From NCBI GenBank assembly GCA_031271725.1, contig JAISVE010000040.1:1-8309 (forward strand): a stretch of DNA of 8,309 nt, in the 5' to 3' direction. The position numbers and the translations under genes were made by a program. A model generated the notes under the pieces. That model searched no databases. It was not told the origin of the DNA and worked only from the letters and a program-made list of their open reading frames with translations. The stretch is from Bacteroidales bacterium (lineage in GTDB: Bacteria > Bacteroidota > Bacteroidia > Bacteroidales > P3). This document shows, in pieces, positions 1-4,882 of the stretch (the first letter of the stretch is position 1; the number at the start of each line of letters is the position of its first letter).

Positions 1-119
1 CAATCTTTTGCTTCTCGGCTACGCCTCGCTGCAAAAGGATTTCCACTGCAATCCCTGACGCAACTTCCGACCTAAAACTCTAAGTCGTCGTGCAAATAAT
101 CATCTTGCGGCTCAGAAAA
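1..119 (-). repeat. Extragenic repeat-like sequence, cut by the window edge
   Basis: This non-coding stretch lies just downstream of the methyltransferase stop, in that gene's direction of transcription. Positions 5-11 (CTTTTGC) and 31-37 (GCAAAAG) form a 7-bp inverted repeat with a small GGC/GCC stem inside the 19-base loop. On the minus strand one frame reads RDCSGNPFAARRSREAKD up to the window edge. From memory, this resembles a short extragenic element scattered in Bacteroidota genomes and often mis-translated as a gene tail, but I cannot verify that here. It might act as a transcription terminator for the operon; no T-run is visible before the edge. It is also clearly richer in G/C than the adjacent methyltransferase gene. 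Confidence 0.45.
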
Positions 120-120
120 T

Positions 121-951
121 TTATGCAAATAAATATTGTGGTACTTGGCAGTTAGACTTCCTTTTTTGCACAATACTTGAAATGCGATATTCATCTTTTA
201 TATAATTATTTCCACAGCTCAATCTGTCTAAAATCATTTGATAATATTCAGGATGAATTTCACAGCTGATATAGTTGCGATTCAGGCTTTTACACAAAAC
301 CAATTCACTACCGCTACCACCAAAAAGTATAAGACAATCATCATTTTCCTGCGTACAAGATTTAATAAGCATTTCAACTAATGGCAGAGGTATCTGGCAC
401 GAATGAAAGGTCTTATCTTTGCTCACATTTTTCACTAAATCGTAATAGAACCAACTATATGGCATACGTCCTGAATGTCCGCTTGCAATACGCTGCATTA
501 TGCGTTTGTCTGTTGGATTTTGATAAGGAACAGCAATATTATCCTTATAAAAAGTATTGTCTTTACTTTTTGTTGCATGCAAAATACTTCTATGTGCCGT
601 TGTAAGTTTTTTTGGCGAATGTCCTACATTCGTATTATAAATCCACACATAATCATGAACATCACAAGCATTTTCGTCCAAAAACTTAACTCTTAAATAT
701 GAATTTTGTTTTGGATAATTCATCATAAACAAATTTCCTGTTGGCTTTAAAACACGCATACATTCTTTAGTTAGCTCAACATACCATTCAATATAGTCGT
801 TCCATTTTTGGGTATATTTTTTTCCTGCATAGTTAATACCGACATTGTAATCCGGATCACCATAAACCATATCCAATGAATTGTCAGGCAGACGTTTTAA
901 TACCAATAAAATATCTTCATTAAAAACCTTATTTCTGAAATTTTTTAACAT
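121..951 (-). CDS. Type II DNA methyltransferase, beta class (N6-adenine or N4-cytosine)
   Basis: It transfers a methyl group from S-adenosylmethionine to an exocyclic amino group of a base in a specific DNA site, protecting host DNA from the endonuclease encoded just upstream. With the start at 951 the protein has 276 residues. The catalytic motif IV is GDPDY (31-35), near the N-terminus. The SAM-binding motif I, FGGSGS, is near the C-terminus (210-215), followed by the acidic CEIHPEYY segment (230-237). This catalytic-before-SAM order defines the beta class, and the region between (about 80-180) should hold target recognition. Catalytic motif IV has Asp where most relatives have a second Pro (DPPY). 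I chose the ATG at 951 because it follows the upstream stop by one base (TAATATG). An in-frame ATG at 984 would add 11 residues overlapping the endonuclease gene. Recognition sequence and modified base cannot be read from the sequence. Confidence 0.93.
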   Translation of the reverse strand: MLKNFRNKVFNEDILLVLKRLPDNSLDMVYGDPDYNVGINYAGKKYTQKWNDYIEWYVELTKECMRVLKPTGNLFMMNYPKQNSYLRVKFLDENACDVHDYVWIYNTNVGHSPKKLTTAHRSILHATKSKDNTFYKDNIAVPYQNPTDKRIMQRIASGHSGRMPYSWFYYDLVKNVSKDKTFHSCQIPLPLVEMLIKSCTQENDDCLILFGGSGSELVLCKSLNRNYISCEIHPEYYQMILDRLSCGNNYIKDEYRISSIVQKRKSNCQVPQYLFA

Positions 952-952
952 A

Positions 953-1777
953 TTAATTTGTTTTAATAAGTTTATATGCAGCACATTTAATAAACTGTAT
1001 AGTTGTAATGTCTAATGGATTTTTGAAAGAATATGCCCATAATTTTAATGTATCATTATCTTTGCCTTTTTCACGCACAACATAAACACAGTAAATTTTC
1101 TTAATTTTTCCTTTTAGTTCAGTTTTTTTATTGGCTTTGTAGTAATACAAAAACGGATGATAAATTTGATAGACACTAAAACTGTCAGGCGTGCCGTTTT
1201 TACCTTCAAAAACACCGATTTCTCCTTGAAATTCAATTGTTAAATCAATTTCAATTTGAATATTTTTGAGTTCCATTTTTGTTTCTTTGCCAAAAGAGTA
1301 ATCAAAAGAAGTTTTTGTTCTATGTGGAAAGTATGTTTTAGGGCGTTTTAAAATATCATCGTCATTAAACTCAGTGTCTTTTCCAAATAAAAAATGATGT
1401 AAAATTCGCTGATTGTTAGCAACAGACAGAATGTTGCTTTCACTTGTGTTGTATTGATTTAATAAAGATTTTTTATATTCCCAATCAATCTCGTTCTCTT
1501 TTTTTATTGGTTCAAAGTCATGAAAGACCTTATCAATACCTTTAATGAACTTATGATAACCATTTCCCAAATGTATAATAGCGTAATTATTTTTCAACAA
1601 AATATCAGGCAATTTTGCCTTGTTGTCTAACTTTGTTGCGTCGAAAGGATTTCCAAAACCAACCTTTTTTGATACATTTTTAACCAAGTCGTTATGAAAA
1701 GTAAAGTCATTTTTTTGTTTACATTTTTTGAAGATTTCTTCAATGACCTTTTCTTTTTTACTTATATTTTTTTTCAT
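953..1777 (-). CDS. Probable type II restriction endonuclease, PD-(D/E)xK fold
   Basis: This 274-residue protein is encoded immediately upstream of, and in the same direction as, a DNA methyltransferase gene, which is the strongest argument for its role: cleaving DNA unmethylated at the shared site. It carries a plausible PD-(D/E)xK nuclease core: EIDLTIEF (176-183), then a short turn and a strand ending in EGK (191-193), then a helix-like SVYQIYHPFLYYY (201-213). Candidate metal ligands are D178 and E191, with K193 as the catalytic lysine. The N-terminal part (about 25-80, including FGNPFDATKLDN and LPDILL) looks like a separate conserved region, possibly for DNA recognition. The first 20 residues are very lysine-rich. 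There is no signal peptide or membrane segment. The gene is strongly A/T-rich. I recognise the general type but not the cut site or a named prototype. Confidence 0.82.
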   Translation of the reverse strand: MKKNISKKEKVIEEIFKKCKQKNDFTFHNDLVKNVSKKVGFGNPFDATKLDNKAKLPDILLKNNYAIIHLGNGYHKFIKGIDKVFHDFEPIKKENEIDWEYKKSLLNQYNTSESNILSVANNQRILHHFLFGKDTEFNDDDILKRPKTYFPHRTKTSFDYSFGKETKMELKNIQIEIDLTIEFQGEIGVFEGKNGTPDSFSVYQIYHPFLYYYKANKKTELKGKIKKIYCVYVVREKGKDNDTLKLWAYSFKNPLDITTIQFIKCAAYKLIKTN

Positions 1778-1824
1778 TATTAGCAGGTAATTTTAATTGT
1801 CTTGTTTTAGAATAATGCATTAAA

Positions 1825-1832
1825 CAAATATA
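1825..1832 (-). promoter_or_regulatory. Probable -7 promoter box of the restriction-modification operon
   Basis: On the minus strand this reads TATATTTG, a match to the Bacteroidota -7 element TAnnTTTG. It lies about 50 bases upstream of the endonuclease start codon. A TTTG at 1858-1855 could be the -33 element, but the spacer is 22 bases, slightly longer than the usual 19-21. The promoter would drive endonuclease and methyltransferase together. In such A/T-rich DNA a chance match is possible. Confidence 0.5.
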
Positions 1833-1948
1833 CTAATTTATTGTTGCAAACTGACAAATAAAAAATAAAGGAGGCTATTTATTTGGAAACAAATAGTACT
1901 AATAAACGAATTTGCATAGCAAGGAACATGCGATTTTCGACTCCTAAA

Positions 1949-2365
1949 TCACTCGCCGATAATCTTGACTAATACCCGTTTTTTGCGTTTGCCGTCAAAT
2001 TCGCCGTAGAAAATTTGTTCCCAGGGTCCGAAATCCAATTTGCCGTTTGTTATTGCAACAACAACTTCCCGCCCCATAACAGAACGCTTAAGATGAGCGT
2101 CTGCATTGTCCTCGTAAGTGTTGTGCCGGTACTGACTGTGCGGCTTTTCCGGCGCAAGACGCTCAAGCCACGCTTCCATATCATTGTGCAAACCACTCTC
2201 GTCATCGTTGATAAAAACACTTGCAGTAATGTGCATTGCATTAACCAAAACAAGCCCTTCTTTTATGCCGCTCTCTTTCAAACAGGCGTTGACTTCAGGA
2301 GTTATGTTGATAAACGACCGCCGCACGGGCGAATTAAACCACAATTCTTTTCTGTATGATTTCAT
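1949..2365 (-). CDS. yjbQ: YjbQ / UPF0047 family protein (secondary thiamine-phosphate synthase type)
   Basis: This 138-residue cytosolic protein belongs to the widespread UPF0047 family. Escherichia coli YjbQ has weak thiamine-phosphate synthase activity, but the physiological role is not settled. Family hallmarks are visible: an N-terminal strand region with [15 protein letters not shown] (11-25), [19 protein letters not shown] (41-59), [20 protein letters not shown] (79-98) and [16 protein letters not shown] (110-125). Histidines 45, 81 and 91 are the likely conserved metal- or substrate-binding positions. I chose the ATG at 2365 because the length then matches the family (about 135-140) and the protein begins at the usual first strand. 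The frame stays open for 54 more codons upstream, but that part is A/T-rich, low in complexity and unlike the family. The gene is divergent from the ATPase gene and not evidently linked to the restriction-modification operon downstream. No thiamine genes are nearby. Confidence 0.92.
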   Translation of the reverse strand: MKSYRKELWFNSPVRRSFINITPEVNACLKESGIKEGLVLVNAMHITASVFINDDESGLHNDMEAWLERLAPEKPHSQYRHNTYEDNADAHLKRSVMGREVVVAITNGKLDFGPWEQIFYGEFDGKRKKRVLVKIIGE

Positions 2366-2370
2366 GCAAT

Positions 2371-2378
2371 CAAAAATA
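2371..2378 (-). promoter_or_regulatory. Possible -7 promoter box of yjbQ
   Basis: On the minus strand this reads TATTTTTG, matching TAnnTTTG, and ends five bases before the yjbQ ATG at 2365. Transcription from it would start at or almost at the start codon, giving a leaderless or near-leaderless message. I see no TTTG at the expected -33 distance, and the region is A/T-rich, so a chance match is a real alternative. Confidence 0.3.
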
Positions 2379-2409
2379 GTAAATTTTGCATAGAAAATCG
2401 AATAAAAGT

Positions 2410-2442
2410 CGAAAATTTTCGCAACGAGTTTTTTCGCAACGA
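2410..2442. repeat. Palindrome plus 12-base tandem direct repeat in the divergent intergenic region
   Basis: Positions 2410-2421 form the perfect 12-bp palindrome CGAAAATTTTCG. Overlapping it, TTTTCGCAACGA occurs at 2416-2427 and again at 2431-2442, a 15-base period. A second inverted repeat, ACGAAA then AA then TTTCGT, lies at 2486-2499. All sit between the divergent yjbQ and ATPase genes, so they could be a binding site for a regulator. They could equally be A/T-rich sequence noise. Confidence 0.4.
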
Positions 2443-2548
2443 AAAACCCCGCAATAAATTTTCCAAAAAACATGGAATTTTTATTACGAAAAATTTCGTT
2501 CCAATTTTTATGGAATAACCACTCCATAAAAAATGCAATAATTTTTCT

Positions 2549-2556
2549 TATCTTTG
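2549..2556 (+). promoter_or_regulatory. -7 promoter box of the ATPase gene
   Basis: TATCTTTG is a full match to the common Bacteroidota -7 sequence TAnnTTTG. It ends three bases before the ATG at 2560, so the transcript would begin at about the first base of the start codon and be leaderless. I do not see a clear TTTG about 19-21 bases further upstream. The same octamer is found upstream of the zinc-ribbon gene in this window. Confidence 0.55.
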
Positions 2557-2559
2557 TGT

Positions 2560-3651
2560 ATGGAAAAACATTCCCAAAATCCTTTCAAGTTTGGCTCAAC
2601 CGTAGAAAACGACTTCTTTACAGACAGGACATCCGAAACAAGAGATGTAAGGTCTGTAATGAATAGCAGAAATCATTTAATACTGATAAGCCCTCGCCGT
2701 TTTGGCAAAACAAGTTTAGTAAATAAAGCGGCAAGCACTCTGAATAGACCATATATTTATTTAGATCTTCAACTTGTTACGGATGTTTCTGACATTGCAA
2801 CCCAACTTCTAAAAAAAGTATTAAAGATAGACAAATGGGAAAAAGTTAAACACTTTTTAACAAATCTCAGAATAACGCCAACCATAGCAATAAATCCTCT
2901 AACCAATGACGTAGAAGTGTCGTTTCCAACAAGCACAACACAGAATGACAGTAAGGATTTTTCTCGATTAGAGGACGTATTAGACCTTATAGAAAACATA
3001 GGCAAAAAAGGTAAAAGACCAATAGTTGTTTTTGACGAGTTTCAAGAAATAATGAGCTTAAGCAGCCATTTGTCAAAACAACTTCGTGCAGTAATTCAGC
3101 ATCACCAAAACGTAAACTATGTTTTTCTCGGCAGCATGGAATCAATGATGATAGAGATTTTTGAAAGAAAAAAATCGCCATTCTATCACTTTGGACACTT
3201 GATGACTTTGAAAAAAATTCCCTACAACGATTTTTACGAATACCTGCAAACGCGCTTAAAAAAAATCACAAATCAAAACAATAAACTTTCTACGGAAATT
3301 CTTGAATTTACAGACAGTCACCCATACTATACACAACAATTGGCGTATTATACTTGGGATTATTTAGAAAAAAACAAATATACAAAAGAAATACTTGGCG
3401 AAGTTACAGAACGTATTGTTAGTGCCCATAACATAGACTATGAGCGGCTTTGGAACACTATGAACAGTAATGAAAAAAAGATTTTAATTACACTTTGCGC
3501 ACAGAAAAAAATATCAACTCTGCAACAGCCCACAAGCACTACATATAGTGGCTTGAACCGTTTGATGAAGCAGGGCTATGTGGTAAAAAATGAAAATTAC
3601 GAACTCGAAGACCCGTTTTTTAATTTATGGATTATAAATCGTAGAAAATAA
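2560..3651 (+). CDS. Archaeal-type P-loop ATPase (AAA/STAND-related)
   Basis: This 363-residue protein belongs to the archaeal-ATPase-like P-loop family, found as scattered accessory genes in Bacteroidota. Its cellular role is generally unknown. The N-terminus has the family lead-in [17 protein letters not shown] (7-23). The P-loop is [11 protein letters not shown] (44-54), with the RRxGKTS form typical here rather than a textbook GxxxxGKT. Walker B is IVVFDEFQ (155-162). FLGSMESMM (189-197) is the sensor-like strand, and HPYYTQQL (254-261) is a further family motif. After a probable winged-helix region (about 295-348), the protein ends with [12 protein letters not shown] (347-358), the usual terminal motif. 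No signal peptide or membrane segment is seen. The ATG at 2560 is preferred; TTG at 2554 would add two residues but overlaps the promoter box. The gene stands alone and is A/T-rich. It may be an accessory or defence-associated gene, but nothing in the sequence proves that. Confidence 0.88.
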   Translation: MEKHSQNPFKFGSTVENDFFTDRTSETRDVRSVMNSRNHLILISPRRFGKTSLVNKAASTLNRPYIYLDLQLVTDVSDIATQLLKKVLKIDKWEKVKHFLTNLRITPTIAINPLTNDVEVSFPTSTTQNDSKDFSRLEDVLDLIENIGKKGKRPIVVFDEFQEIMSLSSHLSKQLRAVIQHHQNVNYVFLGSMESMMIEIFERKKSPFYHFGHLMTLKKIPYNDFYEYLQTRLKKITNQNNKLSTEILEFTDSHPYYTQQLAYYTWDYLEKNKYTKEILGEVTERIVSAHNIDYERLWNTMNSNEKKILITLCAQKKISTLQQPTSTTYSGLNRLMKQGYVVKNENYELEDPFFNLWIINRRK

Positions 3652-3712
3652 ATCTCATTGCGAATACATTCGTTGCTAAAAAACACAAAAAACATTAAAA
3701 ATACAACAGACT

Positions 3713-4781
3713 ATGGATTACACGGAAAATATAAAAGCACTCGCAGAAAGAACAGAGGGCTTGAGGAGGTTTCTTTGACGTTGACAAACGCAAAGCCGAA
3801 ATAACCCAAAAAGAACAGCAATCACAACAGCCGGACTTCTGGGACAACCCCAAGGAAGCAGAGGCAACTCTAAAAACAATCACACGCGAAAAATCAATTG
3901 TAGCCCTTTACGATAGTGCAAAACAGGCACTTGACGATACCGAAACCCTCGTTGAGCTTGAAGCGAGCGAAAGTGACATAGAACAAGCCGTGAACAAACT
4001 CACGCAGGAGGTAGAAAAAGCCGAATTTCAAAAAATGCTTTCGCAAGAAGAAGACGCGCTAAACGCAACCGTAACAATCAATTCCGGAGCAGGCGGCACA
4101 GAAAGCATGGACTGGGCAAATATGCTGCTTAGAATGTACACCCGCTGGGCAGAACGGCACGGCTATAAGGTAACAACCATCGACTATCAAGAGGGCGATG
4201 AAGCCGGCATAAAAAGTGCGACAATCGAAATCGAAGGCAATTACGCCTTCGGCTATCTCAAAAGCGAAAGCGGCGTACACCGCCTTGTTCGCATAAGCCC
4301 CTTTGACAGTAACGCCCGCCGCCACACATCATTCACTTCAGTTTACGCCTATCCGGTAGTTGACGACAACATCCAAATCGACATTAACCCCGCGGACATC
4401 ACTTGGGACACTTACCGCAGCAGCGGTCCCGGCGGGCAAAACGTAAATAAGGTAGAAACCGCAGTACGCCTAAGGCACGCCCCCAGCGGCATAATAATAG
4501 AATGCCAGGTAACACGCTCGCAACTGCAAAACCGTGAAAAGGCAATGCAAATGCTAAAGTCGCAACTCTACGAAATTGAGATGCGGAAAAAACGCGAAAA
4601 AATTGCAGAAATCGAAGGCAGCAAAAAGAAAATAGAGTGGGGGAGCCAAATTCGCTCTTATGTAATGCAACCCTACAGAATGGTAAAAGACTTGCGCACA
4701 AATTATGAAACCTCAGACGTGCAAGGCGTAATGGATGGGGATTTGGATGGGTTTATGAAAGCTTACCTGATGGCTCAGTAA
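3713..4781 (+). CDS. prfB: Peptide chain release factor 2 (RF2), expressed by +1 programmed frameshifting
   Basis: RF2 recognises UGA and UAA stop codons in the ribosomal A site and triggers release of the finished polypeptide. The gene has two overlapping frames. The first, from ATG 3713, gives 21 codons and ends at TGA 3776-3778. Slippage at CTT moves reading to GAC at 3777, giving a full protein of 355 residues, close to the usual length. Key motifs are the codon-recognition tripeptide SPF (195-197, within [16 protein letters not shown]) and the catalytic GGQ (240-242, within [13 protein letters not shown]). The N-terminal helical domain contains [11 protein letters not shown] (40-50), and WGSQIRSYV (309-317) is also typical. 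Annotating from the internal GTG at 3990 would lose the first 92 residues. There is no Shine-Dalgarno sequence before the ATG. The gene lies 61 bases after the ATPase gene and converges with the metalloprotease gene. Synthesis should be autoregulated: low RF2 slows termination at TGA and favours the shift. Confidence 0.97.
3764..3779 (+). promoter_or_regulatory. prfB +1 programmed frameshift site
   Basis: The sequence AGGAGGTTTCTTTGAC contains every known element of the RF2 recoding signal. There is an internal Shine-Dalgarno-like AGGAGG (3764-3769), a three-base spacer, the slippery CTT leucine codon (3773-3775), and an in-frame TGA (3776-3778) followed by C, a weak termination context. In the zero frame the peptide ends ...LRRFL; after slipping it continues L-DVDKRKAE, matching RF2 proteins. 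The layout equals that of E. coli (AGGGGGTATCTTTGAC) with two substitutions (third base and eighth base). This is a recoding signal, not a mutation. Confidence 0.96.
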
Positions 4782-4790
4782 AAATTATTT

Positions 4791-4876
4791 TAACGTATCA
4801 TCTACTGCGTCACGCGGCACTTGAAACTCGGTCACGTACTTTAGTACGCTCCCATCGTTTCTACGTTTGCGTTTCT
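4791..4876. repeat. Extragenic repeat-like sequence with inverted repeat, between convergent genes
   Basis: This lies between the convergent ends of prfB and the metalloprotease gene. It contains the inverted repeat CGTACTTTAGTACG (4835-4848, six-base arms around TT) and a smaller GCG-TCA-CGC stem (4807-4815). No T-run follows either arm, so it is not a textbook intrinsic terminator, although it could still help end both transcripts. On the minus strand a frame stays open across it and ends ...VTEFQVPRDAVDDTLK-stop. Such open, GC-richer stretches next to 3' gene ends resemble dispersed extragenic repeats, as at the left edge of the window. Only one copy is present here, so repetition itself is inferred. 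Confidence 0.4.
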
Positions 4877-4882
4877 TAAAAC

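Noticed and set aside
952..984. Upstream ATG at 984 for the methyltransferase
   Set aside because: It would add 11 residues overlapping the endonuclease gene. The ATG at 951 directly after the stop fits better, though the longer form is not excluded.
1880..1895. Hairpin TATTTG-GAAA-CAAATA as yjbQ terminator
   Set aside because: The stem is only six A/T-rich pairs and no T-run follows on the minus strand.
1883..1972. 29-codon plus-strand frame starting at TTG behind AAAGGAGG
   Set aside because: The spacing to the Shine-Dalgarno-like sequence is good, but the peptide is unremarkable, it overlaps the yjbQ end antisense, and this genome rarely uses such sites.
2366..2527. 54-codon upstream extension of yjbQ
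   Set aside because: The added residues are low in complexity, Phe/Lys/Asn-rich and unlike the UPF0047 family. The ATG at 2365 gives the normal length of 138.
3661..3672. Inverted repeat CGAAT-AC-ATTCG between the ATPase gene and prfB as a terminator
   Set aside because: The arms are only five bases with a two-base centre and no T-run follows.
3776..3778. In-frame TGA in prfB as a nonsense mutation or pseudogene
   Set aside because: The stop lies in the complete RF2 frameshift signal, and the downstream +1 frame continues the RF2 sequence with all motifs intact.
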